Assembly (NCBI GenBank): GCA_019313765.1
Contig: JAFDAP010000007.1
Coordinates: forward strand, 1 to 14,887
DNA length: 14,887 nucleotides
From: Deltaproteobacteria bacterium
GTDB taxonomy: Bacteria; Desulfobacterota; DSM-4660; Desulfatiglandales; Desulfatiglandaceae
Direction of reading: 5' to 3'
Position 1 is the first letter of the stretch; each line of letters starts with the position of its first letter. Position numbers and translations under genes: made by a program. This document shows, piece by piece, positions 1-6,228 of this stretch. Below the pieces are notes generated by a model. It worked only from the letters and a program-made list of their open reading frames with translations, was not told where the DNA came from and ran no database searches.

Positions 1-138
1 ATTGCGGATGAACTCCTCGGGAAGGATATGTTTGCGCCTCAAGACCCACAGGCGTTCAAGAAAAACAGCTAAGGCCACAATGGAGCACAAAATAATCGGG
101 TACATGAAAATGCCGCCCTTTACCAAGAAGTCAATCAT
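1..138 (-). CDS. MotA/TolQ/ExbB proton channel family protein, N-terminal part
   Basis: The minus strand reads 46 codons from ATG at 138 to the window edge without a stop. The product begins MIDFLVKGGIFMYPIILCSI, continues through a hydrophobic helix (about residues 9-27), then has ERLWVLRRKHILPEEF. A short N-terminal amphipathic stretch, a first membrane helix with a 'P' in the middle and the LERLW-LRR...LP-EF boundary are typical of ExbB/TolQ/MotA-like subunits, which form an inner-membrane channel coupling the proton gradient to outer-membrane or envelope work. A good ribosome site (GGAGG, complement of 143-147) sits 4 bases before the ATG. In this family an ExbD/TolR-like partner usually follows; that would lie outside the window. 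Subfamily cannot be decided from 46 residues. Confidence 0.82.
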   Translation of the reverse strand, partial: MIDFLVKGGIFMYPIILCSIVALAVFLERLWVLRRKHILPEEFIRN

Positions 139-162
139 AATACCTCCGGAAATTTTGATGGA

Positions 163-305
163 CTCGTAAAAAGTCCATCAACAGGCCGAGGGCGATTAAG
201 CCCCGGCCTGGGGTGGGGGTGGAACCATTTGAATTCACTTCAAATGGCGGGGGAGGGGAAGCCCTCCTCCGCCGAGTAAAAAGACGCGAAGCGACTTTTT
301 ACGAG
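163..305. repeat. MITE-like element with 13-bp terminal inverted repeats and nested hairpins
   Basis: CTCGTAAAAAGTC at 163-175 is repeated exactly in inverted orientation at 293-305. Between the ends are further hairpins: a GC-rich one at about 182-209, one at 225-247 (arms CCATTTGAA/TTCAAATGG), one at 246-273 (GGCGGGGGAGGG against CCCTCCTCCGCC, one G-T pair) and one at 276-302 just inside the right end. A separate hairpin (TGATGGACT/AGTCCATCA, 156-180) overlaps the left end. The 8-mer AATTTTGA occurs just outside on both sides (151-158 and 312-319) and might be a target duplication, although 4-6 bases separate it from the inverted repeats. No reading frame inside looks real. It lies in the predicted leader of the proton-channel gene. 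Confidence 0.72.
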
Positions 306-343
306 GTTATCAATTTTGAGTATATCTGTATTCTATTTGTAAT

Positions 344-373
344 ATTATATCGTTAGATCTATAAGGAAGTCAA
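344..373 (-). promoter_or_regulatory. Predicted sigma-70-like promoter for the proton-channel gene
   Basis: On the minus strand TTGACT (373-368) is followed after 18 bases by a perfect TATAAT (349-344). Transcription would start near 337 and run toward the proton-channel gene, giving a leader of about 200 nt that includes the whole 163-305 inverted-repeat element. The surrounding DNA is AT-rich. The call rests on motif match only. Confidence 0.55.
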
Positions 374-431
374 ATATGGAATTCATTCATAAATACATAA
401 ACTCAGACTCTATCGCTTCCCAATCTAATCC

Positions 432-460
432 TTGACACTTGGTGAACTTTTACAAATAAT
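432..460 (+). promoter_or_regulatory. Predicted sigma-70-like promoter for the DUF6178-like gene
   Basis: TTGACA (432-437) is followed after exactly 17 bases by AATAAT (455-460), five of six bases matching the -10 consensus. Transcription would begin near 467 and run toward the gene at 755, leaving a leader of nearly 290 nt that carries the 502-687 inverted-repeat element. It faces away from the minus-strand promoter at 344-373. Motif evidence only. Confidence 0.55.
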
Positions 461-501
461 ATCAATTGGTTTCTTCTATTGTCACACAAAACCTCATCCA
501 T

Positions 502-687
502 AGGAGGCTGTCCGAGAATCCCGCCTGGCGGGACTGCGATCGGCTGCAAATTCTGATGGCTGCGTTGTCAAGCCCAAAACGTCCTCAACGTAGGCTACTG
601 CTACGTCTACGGCCGTTTTGGCCTTGTCGCCTTACCCTCAAAATTTTCGCTCGATCTCGCTACGAAGCCATTCTCGGACAGCCTCCT
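502..687. repeat. 186-bp palindromic element with perfect 18-bp terminal inverted repeats
   Basis: AGGAGGCTGTCCGAGAAT (502-519) is exactly inverted as ATTCTCGGACAGCCTCCT (670-687). The interior is itself a long imperfect palindrome: starting from GCGATCG on the left and GCGAGATCG on the right strand, the arms align through AAATT, a CAAG..C block and CAAAACG to an apex near CGTAG-GCTACTG-CTACG around 589-606. A small CCCGCC/GGCGGG hairpin lies just inside the left end. No transposase or convincing gene is encoded; the open frame crossing it is a product of the repeat. This is the architecture of a non-autonomous mobile element or a very large structured leader. No obvious target duplication flanks it. 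Confidence 0.82.
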
Positions 688-754
688 CGGGCCTGTTCAG
701 AGTGAGATTATCTGTGCTTGCCCGGGATTTAAATTTTTCAAAAGGACAAATGCC

Positions 755-2461
755 TTGAAAACACAAAAAAATGGAAAAGTTTCGGATTTAAGAGAGCAAA
801 AATCTCCCGTTAGCCGTGCATTGGATATCCTGAAAGAAGTATACCCGCTTTCCGGTGAAATGGTCCTGGATCGAATCTTGAAAGAGGATAACCCACGGGA
901 GCTGATCCGAGGTCTGCCCCATGAAGATTTTTTTTGGCTCGCAAAAAAGGTCGGTGATAACGACTGTCTCACCTTGCTTGAACTGGCATCTCAAGATCAG
1001 TGGCAGTATCTCCTGGATCTCGAAGTGTGGAGAAAAGACCGCCTTAATCCGGACCATGCCTTCAAATGGCTTGAAAGACTTAAGCAGGCGGACCCTGATG
1101 GACTTGCCAGGTGGCTGTTTGGAGAAGGCCGGGCCTTTGCCCAGCTTTATTTTTTTAATAGCATCCAGGTGGTGATCAAGGAAGAGGACGAGGTTTTTAA
1201 ACCGGATGAAGATTTTATTGCCTTTGACGGTGTTTTTTATTTCAGGGTTCTTGATAAAAGACACAGCGAAACAATTGAAAATATCCTGCGCGCCATGGCC
1301 GAATATGACCTTGAGCGTTACCAGGCCATGCTTTTGGGACTTGCTGGTGTCCTCCCGGCAGAAATCGAAGAAGACATGTACCGTATAAGAAATATTCGCA
1401 TGGCCGAACATGGCTTCCTTCCCTTTGATGAAGCGCTTTCTGTTTATGCTCCTCTGGATGCCGGGACGATTAGCTCTCAGGAACCAGGGGAGAGTGCCCA
1501 TATCTTTACTGATGAAAAAAAGCGTTCTCTTGTTCCCCTGTCGCCCCTATACCACGCCGGGGGCCCGAACCTGTTGACGGAAACCTTCTCAAGGATTACC
1601 GACAGTCTCTTGCTGGACCGGATTCGCCTTGAATTTGCCGGTCTTTGTAACCAGATCCTCTCGGCGGACAGTATTGTGGCCGACGATATTGAAGTGCTGA
1701 TCAAGACATGCAGAAAAGCCGCAGGATATTTGAACCTCACCCTTGAAAAACTATGCGGTGAGGACCTTGCTTTGGCCGGAAGGCTTTTGAGGGACCAGTC
1801 CTTAGTGTCTGTTTTTCGTGTGGGGTTCGGTCTGGCCCTGAAACTGAAGTGGGAAGCGGAGGCATGGCTGAAGAAAAGCTGGTTTTATGCCCGCAATCTG
1901 GAGTTTGGCTTTTGGGGAGAAGCCTGGGGTTATACCCTTACAGGTCTTTTAGAAAATAAACCCCGCTTTTATATGGGTCTAAAGGAGGGAGAAGAATACA
2001 AGGACTTTGAGGGGCTCACGGAATTGGATACCTGCCACAGGCTAATAAATCGCCTGAGGGTTTTAGACAGGTTGCTTGCTCGATTGACCGGGCTTTATCC
2101 ATTGGATGAGACGATCATTCAAAGTCCCCGGTTGACCTTTCATAGGCTCCTCTTTAATTTCTGGGCACGGCAACTGTTAAAATTAGAGCCGTGTTTTTCG
2201 AGCATTTCCCCGGCACAGGCCAGAGAATTCTTTGGCCACATCAGGGCCGGGAAGGAAGCTCCTCCATACCGGATTTCCGAATTTAAACAAAAGTTTGTCG
2301 GCGATTTTATGGCCTTAGATTCCTCTCTTGAGGCTGAAGACGCGGAAACCCTTAAAGAGACCTTATCCCTTGTCTGGGAAGAATTTGGCGAGGAGTATCA
2401 ATGGGTGTCCACAAGTGATCTGGACGGAAGGTTCATGAAATTTATTCAGATTAAGTCCTGA
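755..2461 (+). CDS. DUF6178-like protein (unknown function)
   Basis: A 568-residue protein without signal peptide or membrane segments, rich in charged residues and predicted largely helical. Blocks I recognise from memory as typical of the DUF6178 family are a DFFWLAKKVGD segment followed by DQWQYLLDLEVWRKDRL (about residues 56-95) and a later ERYQAMLLGLAGVLPAEIEE block followed by MAEHGFLPFDEALSVYAPL (about 185-233). The family is known to me mainly from Desulfobacterota and has no established function. Start choice: TTG at 755 with AAGGA at 742-746 about 8 bases upstream; an ATG five bases earlier (750) is closed at once by TGA in its own frame. The gene stands alone behind its own promoter and long leader. 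Its last 11 bases overlap the convergent permease gene, so the two transcripts end tail to tail. Confidence 0.85.
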   Translation: MKTQKNGKVSDLREQKSPVSRALDILKEVYPLSGEMVLDRILKEDNPRELIRGLPHEDFFWLAKKVGDNDCLTLLELASQDQWQYLLDLEVWRKDRLNPDHAFKWLERLKQADPDGLARWLFGEGRAFAQLYFFNSIQVVIKEEDEVFKPDEDFIAFDGVFYFRVLDKRHSETIENILRAMAEYDLERYQAMLLGLAGVLPAEIEEDMYRIRNIRMAEHGFLPFDEALSVYAPLDAGTISSQEPGESAHIFTDEKKRSLVPLSPLYHAGGPNLLTETFSRITDSLLLDRIRLEFAGLCNQILSADSIVADDIEVLIKTCRKAAGYLNLTLEKLCGEDLALAGRLLRDQSLVSVFRVGFGLALKLKWEAEAWLKKSWFYARNLEFGFWGEAWGYTLTGLLENKPRFYMGLKEGEEYKDFEGLTELDTCHRLINRLRVLDRLLARLTGLYPLDETIIQSPRLTFHRLLFNFWARQLLKLEPCFSSISPAQAREFFGHIRAGKEAPPYRISEFKQKFVGDFMALDSSLEAEDAETLKETLSLVWEEFGEEYQWVSTSDLDGRFMKFIQIKS

Positions 2462-3410
2462 TCTCCTGCACCATAAACACTAAATACGAAATGGCAAAGC
2501 AGATCAGGGTTATGGCAATAAGGGCCGTCATATGCGGAAACACAACAATGATGCTCTGGCCCAATGGGAGGGGATTCTGAAAACGAGACGATAAGAGTTT
2601 CTCCATGGGACTCATGAGGACCAGTGAACGCGTTGTCTTGCGCATGGGATCAATAATTATCGCAGTGGCCTCGGAATAGATGACCATGGGAGAAGAAAGC
2701 GAAACCATTTCCTTGATCCGGGCATGTTTGATCAGGATTTCCTGCTTTGTTCCCCTTTGCCTGTCCACAGGCGCGACCGTATTGGCAACCACGTCAGCCC
2801 CGAGTGATATGAAAAAGGAGAGGAAAATCCAGAGCGCGGCCGATGCCAGTGCAGATGTGGCAATGCTCTTGAATAGGATGGAAAACAGGATGGAAACCCC
2901 GAGCCAGAAGGAGATGTAAAAAATGCTGATGATAAGGTAAATAAACAGGCGCCAGAGTTCTTCAATTCCCGGAACAAGTCCCACAAAGGCCATGCCGAGA
3001 CCGGAGATGACTAAGACAATGGAGAGCAGCATAATGCTGATCGTAGCTACGCCGGCCAAAAATTTCCCGTTGATAACCGCGTCCCGGTAAATGGGCTGGG
3101 ATATTACTTTAATCAGGGTCCCGTGCGCCCTTTCACGGTTGATGGAATCAAAGCCTAAGACCAGTCCGATGAGAGGGCCGAAAAAGGCCACGAACTGGAC
3201 CATTGAAAACAGGGCCCCGGGTGTGCTGAAAAGCATGAGAAAAGGGAATTTGGTCCTGGCGAGCCCTTCCAGATTCTCTTTCAGGTGGATCCCCGCCATG
3301 TAGCAGGTTATAAAACTTACCATGGCAATCAGGGCAAAGAGAATCACAAACCTGTTGCTGCTGAAGTGATCGCGAAATTCCTTTCTGAAAACAGCGAAAA
3401 GACCCTGCAT
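2451..3410 (-). CDS. ABC-2 type transporter permease (NosY-like)
   Basis: A 319-residue integral membrane protein. It opens with a short cytoplasmic KEFRDHFSSNRF segment and a first membrane helix (about residues 22-42), then further hydrophobic segments near 66-86, 113-140, 148-175, 182-205 and a last one near 283-312. The sequence FDSINRERAHGTLIKVISQP after the second helix is the cytoplasmic coupling motif (ER-GT) typical of ABC-2 permeases of the NosY/COG1277 type. These form the membrane channel of an exporter driven by the partner ATPase. The gene begins 2 bases after the ATPase stop; its GGAGG site (complement of 3418-3422) lies within the end of the ATPase gene, so translation is probably coupled. 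It is the last gene of the operon and overlaps the convergent DUF6178-like gene by 11 bp. Substrate unknown. Confidence 0.88.
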   Translation of the reverse strand: MQGLFAVFRKEFRDHFSSNRFVILFALIAMVSFITCYMAGIHLKENLEGLARTKFPFLMLFSTPGALFSMVQFVAFFGPLIGLVLGFDSINRERAHGTLIKVISQPIYRDAVINGKFLAGVATISIMLLSIVLVISGLGMAFVGLVPGIEELWRLFIYLIISIFYISFWLGVSILFSILFKSIATSALASAALWIFLSFFISLGADVVANTVAPVDRQRGTKQEILIKHARIKEMVSLSSPMVIYSEATAIIIDPMRKTTRSLVLMSPMEKLLSSRFQNPLPLGQSIIVVFPHMTALIAITLICFAISYLVFMVQEIRT

Positions 3411-3412
3411 AT

Positions 3413-4165
3413 TTATACCTCCTGGAAGTATTTCATATAGACTTCTTCCAAGGAATATTCTTTTTCATCAACTCCGAATTTTTCTTTTGCCAAAGATTCA
3501 ATAGACCCTTCGGCCACCATGTTCCCGTTTATCATGATCCCAACGCGATGGGATATTTTTTGCACCTGGTGAAGATTGTGGGATGAGATGAGCACGGTGA
3601 TTTTTCTGTCCCGGTTCAATGATCCGATCATGTCTATAATTCGGATCGCACCGTCGGGGTCCAGACCGAGGGTGGGCTCGTCAAGGAAGAGGACCTCCGG
3701 ATCTTTGATGAGGACTTCTGCAAACCCCAAGCGCTGTTTCATTCCCCGGGAGAATGCGCCAACTTTTTTGTGCGCATCCTGTTCGAGACCGACCAGTTCC
3801 AATAATTCTTCGATTTTTTTGGATGTTTTATCGTGTCCCATACCGTTCAGATCAGCCACATATTCCAGGTTCTGGACCGCATCCAAATCTCCGTAAAAAC
3901 CAATATTTTCAGGAAGATAACCCACAAGACGCTTGACCTCTTTAGCCTTTCTTAAAGGGTCCAGCCCGCAGACCCTGGAGTACCCTTTAGATGGCCGGCT
4001 CAGGCCCAGAAGCATCAGCAGTGTCGTGGTTTTGCCGGCGCCGTTGGGACCCAGAAACCCGAAAATTTCCCCCTCTCTTACCTCAAAGTTGAGGTTTTCC
4101 ACTGCCGGCTGGTGATTATATCTCCTGGTCAGGTTTGTGGTCTGAATAATTGTACGGGTTTCCAT
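3413..4165 (-). CDS. ABC transporter ATP-binding protein (NosF/CcmA-like)
   Basis: A complete 250-residue ABC ATPase. Walker A is GPNGAGKTT (residues 39-47), the signature is FSRGMKQRLG (138-147), Walker B with its catalytic Glu is VLFLDEPTLGLDP (158-170), and the switch His is in SSHNLHQV (His196). The Q-loop position reads GYLPENIGF, with Glu where many ABC proteins have Gln; this GYLPE form is usual in the COG1131 exporter class. All nucleotide-binding motifs are intact, so the enzyme should be active and should power the adjacent permease. The AGGAAGG ribosome site is 7 bases before the ATG. The gene starts 1 base after the stop of the NEW3 gene, which indicates one operon. Confidence 0.93.
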   Translation of the reverse strand: METRTIIQTTNLTRRYNHQPAVENLNFEVREGEIFGFLGPNGAGKTTTLLMLLGLSRPSKGYSRVCGLDPLRKAKEVKRLVGYLPENIGFYGDLDAVQNLEYVADLNGMGHDKTSKKIEELLELVGLEQDAHKKVGAFSRGMKQRLGFAEVLIKDPEVLFLDEPTLGLDPDGAIRIIDMIGSLNRDRKITVLISSHNLHQVQKISHRVGIMINGNMVAEGSIESLAKEKFGVDEKEYSLEEVYMKYFQEV

Positions 4166-4166
4166 T

Positions 4167-5387
4167 TTAGCGCCTTCCTAACCGGATGAACAGGGATACG
4201 AGCCCGGCCACCACCAGAACAATAATGCCGATACCTATCCAGCCCCAGGCAGTGGAGGCATTGACAGTGACCCTGAATTCGAGGGTCTTGGACACCTTGC
4301 CAGCTTCTGCGGTGATGCCCACGGAATAATCTCCTACAAGGGCCTCTTCCGTGGGTGTGATGGAGACCTCGACTTGTTTCATTTCATCGGGGGCTAAGGT
4401 ATCGAGTTTTTCAGGGCTGAATTCCACTTTCCAGTTTTCCGGCTTAAAGGAAAGAAATTGCATATTGTTAAGTACGGCAGAGCCGCTGTTCTTGATGTAA
4501 AACGAGAGACTGGCAGGTTTTCCCTTAAGGGCGTCCAATGACAAAAGGCCGTTTGCCGTGCCCGCATCCAGTTTGTAGGTGCCGGTCAGGATGACACTCA
4601 AGGCAACCTCTCCTTTGGCCTGCGGGGAACTGACCCTGACCATGATAGGATACTGTCCCGGTTTTTCCCAGGGGTAAGGTTTTACCTCGACTGCCACGGT
4701 CTGACTCTGGCCCGCTTTTAATCTCAGGCTGGAGATGAATTTCTCTTCATAGGCAGGCTTAAAATTGATGTCCCAGTTTTCCGGGCCCTGGGCTGTGAGG
4801 TTAAAGATGCCGTCCTTGTCTAATTTGTTTTCAACCTCTAAGGAAAAACCAAACTTGCCTCCCGTTGGCCCTCTGAGTACGGGATAGGATGTAATGATGT
4901 TGATCCCTTTTTTCTTTTTTTCCTCTTTTTTCCCTTTAACCGTGATTACCATCTGACTTGTTGATGTGAGCCTGGAATCAGCAGTCTGTGCTTTGATGCC
5001 AAAGGTATATTTCCCGGGTCCCACTCCTTTTTCCTGTTCAGCACGGAGGGTCAGGCTCCTGGATTTATCACTTGCCACATGAACTCCGGTCACCCCGAAG
5101 TTGTAGGTCTTTATCCAGGCATTCCATCCTTTGGGAATAGATGTGACAGTGAGATCAATGTTTTCATCCCGTTTTCCCCGGTTGGTTACCTTTACGTCAA
5201 CGCTGACGTCTTCGCCTTCAGAAACCACCACTCCCGTATACTCGAGGGACACCGAAATGCCCCGGGCCGGCAGGTTTTTCTTGTTTTCCTCGCCGGATGC
5301 GGAAGAACCAAAACAGATTATCAGCCAGATCAGCGCAGTAAAGGCCACAGGTTTAGGAAAAGATAAATTACCCCATTTCCGTCTCAT
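4167..5387 (-). CDS. NEW3-domain (COG1470-type) exported, membrane-anchored protein
   Basis: A 406-residue protein. An N-terminal signal peptide (MRRKWG..., hydrophobic core about 15-28, likely cleaved after SSASG) is followed by repeated beta-sandwich modules of about 100 residues (about 48-150, 165-270 and 280-375). Each has the pattern G...V.V.V.N.G....I.L....P..W, for example DVKVTNRGKRDENIDLTV and later IKNSGSAVLNNMQFLSFKPENW, which is the hallmark of NEW3/NPCBM-associated domains. One C-terminal helix (WGWIGIGIIVLVVAGLVSLF, 381-400) ends in an RLGRR stop-transfer tail. The bulk should sit on the outer face of the inner membrane. Position directly before the ABC ATPase suggests it is the extracytoplasmic partner of that transporter, perhaps a substrate-binding or scaffold part. 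The strong GAAGGAGGG site fixes the start. Confidence 0.85.
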   Translation of the reverse strand: MRRKWGNLSFPKPVAFTALIWLIICFGSSASGEENKKNLPARGISVSLEYTGVVVSEGEDVSVDVKVTNRGKRDENIDLTVTSIPKGWNAWIKTYNFGVTGVHVASDKSRSLTLRAEQEKGVGPGKYTFGIKAQTADSRLTSTSQMVITVKGKKEEKKKKGINIITSYPVLRGPTGGKFGFSLEVENKLDKDGIFNLTAQGPENWDINFKPAYEEKFISSLRLKAGQSQTVAVEVKPYPWEKPGQYPIMVRVSSPQAKGEVALSVILTGTYKLDAGTANGLLSLDALKGKPASLSFYIKNSGSAVLNNMQFLSFKPENWKVEFSPEKLDTLAPDEMKQVEVSITPTEEALVGDYSVGITAEAGKVSKTLEFRVTVNASTAWGWIGIGIIVLVVAGLVSLFIRLGRR

Positions 5388-5402
5388 AAAACCAACCCTC
5401 CT

Positions 5403-5774
5403 TCAAATATCGTTTGTTTTTGCATGTTTTTCTAAGGAATCGGCATCATATCCTGCCTTTTTATAATTATCAAGGGCCCTTGTTTTTATGCCCTTGTCTT
5501 TTATTTTTTCCGAGTGTTTGTCCGCTAATTCGGCTGCATGGCTCCACATGCCCTGTTTCTCATATTCGGTAATCTTCTTTTCCACTCTGAGATGCTCATC
5601 AGAGGTTTCAATAACAGCGGCCCTGCACCAGGATATGACTTTTCTGACCTTTTGGCCGCAGTGCGGGCAGCGGGAAAGGGGTTCTTCATCAATCCTCTGA
5701 ATGATTTCAAGCCGGTTAATACATTCCGGGCAGCTTTTTTTCGGGTTTAATGGTTCGTATTCGTAAATAGGCAT
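5403..5774 (-). CDS. FmdB-like zinc-ribbon protein
   Basis: A 123-residue protein that starts MPIYEYEP, the usual opening of FmdB-family regulators. Two CxxC knuckles (Cys15-Cys18 in SCPECIN and Cys36-Cys39 in RCPHCGQ) form one zinc ribbon. The second half (about 55-123) is a charged, helical tail (YEKQGMWSHAAELADKHSEK) longer than in short FmdB proteins. I chose ATG 5774 because the family start MPIYEY is there; the frame stays open to 5873 but that extension runs into a palindromic repeat and has no family resemblance. The ribosome site is weak. It is 15 bases upstream of the NEW3 gene and heads the operon. Family members are called putative regulators, but the role here is not shown; it could also be an accessory protein of the transporter. 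Confidence 0.75.
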   Translation of the reverse strand: MPIYEYEPLNPKKSCPECINRLEIIQRIDEEPLSRCPHCGQKVRKVISWCRAAVIETSDEHLRVEKKITEYEKQGMWSHAAELADKHSEKIKDKGIKTRALDNYKKAGYDADSLEKHAKTNDI

Positions 5775-5834
5775 TATAAAACCTGGATTTAACCTCTCGG
5801 AATTTCTACAATTTATTAAAATAGTAAAGCTGTT

Positions 5835-5899
5835 GGTGGCATGGACAAATTTATTTGTCCGTGCGTTTGACACGGATAAACGAGTTTATCCATGCCACC
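5835..5899. repeat. 65-bp cloverleaf-forming palindromic element
   Basis: The stretch folds with no unpaired base at the junction: outer stem GGTGGCAT (5835-5842) with ATGCCACC (5892-5899); arm one GGACAAAT/ATTTGTCC (5843-5860); a 3-bp middle arm GTG/CAC (5861-5873, loop CGTTTGA); arm three GGATAAAC/GTTTATCC (5874-5891). The two 29-base halves are inverted copies with five differences. Four of these form two compensated pairs inside the side arms (C-G against T-A, and T-A against C-G) and the fifth is in the loop. It lies between the divergent zinc-ribbon and LysM genes. It lacks tRNA signatures such as the T-loop motif. A dispersed REP-like element is the simplest reading. Confidence 0.75.
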
Positions 5900-5991
5900 T
5901 GCCTACGTGCGACGCACAGGCAGGCGCAGACAGACCCTGCGTGAAGGCTCCGGGCGAATCTTTATTCGTAGGGCGGGCCGCTGCGCCCGCC
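5898..5991. repeat. Cluster of further hairpins between the zinc-ribbon and LysM genes
   Basis: Three more inverted repeats follow the cloverleaf directly. One is CCTGCCT/AGGCAGG at 5898-5924, with an inner GTGCG/CGCAC stem and a two-base bulge. One is CGAAT/ATTCG around 5955-5968. One is GGCGGGC/GCCCGCC at 5972-5991. The GC-rich stems are followed by no T run in either direction, so they do not look like intrinsic terminators. From 5992 to 6149 I see no gene or clear structure; the DNA turns AT-rich toward the LysM promoter. Confidence 0.55.
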
Positions 5992-6149
5992 GAAAAGCCT
6001 GATTCCTGAGACAGCATCCGCGGCAGAATTCCATTATTTTTCCCTGAGACTGGGATAATCTAATAAAATAAATGATTTTGTAAAGTGTTTTATGTGAAAA
6101 AGATAGAAGGTACCTCGGAAAGTCTTATGCCAGGCGCACTAAAAAGGAC

Positions 6150-6177
6150 TTGACAATTACCGATGAATGGACATAAC
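6150..6177 (+). promoter_or_regulatory. Predicted promoter for the LysM-dprA-topA group
   Basis: A perfect TTGACA (6150-6155) is followed after 16 bases by CATAAC (6172-6177), four of six matching the -10 consensus. Transcription would start near 6184, about 45 bases before the LysM gene start. The DNA around it is AT-rich. Confidence 0.45.
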
Positions 6178-6228
6178 TTACGAAAAAACTTGAGCTTTAA
6201 CGGAAACCTTTAAAGCGAGGACAAAGCA

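Noticed and set aside
376..435. A 19-codon open frame (MEFIHKYINS...) with a GGAAG site upstream
   Set aside because: It overlaps both predicted promoters, is AT-rich and too short to separate from chance without expression or conservation data.
466..705. A 79-codon open frame upstream of the DUF6178-like gene
   Set aside because: It is translated almost entirely from the 502-687 inverted-repeat element, and the peptide has no family resemblance.
788..1501. A 237-codon open frame antisense to the DUF6178-like gene
   Set aside because: The plus-strand frame has clear family blocks throughout, and the antisense peptide looks random with no suitable start signals.
5775..5873. A 33-residue N-terminal extension of the FmdB-like protein
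   Set aside because: The family begins at MPIYEY, and the extension would start inside the cloverleaf repeat.
5835..5899. A tRNA gene, suggested by the cloverleaf shape
   Set aside because: There is no T-loop or D-loop signature, the middle arm has only 3 bp, the side loops are tiny and no unpaired junction bases exist; the near-perfect two-fold symmetry points to a repeat.
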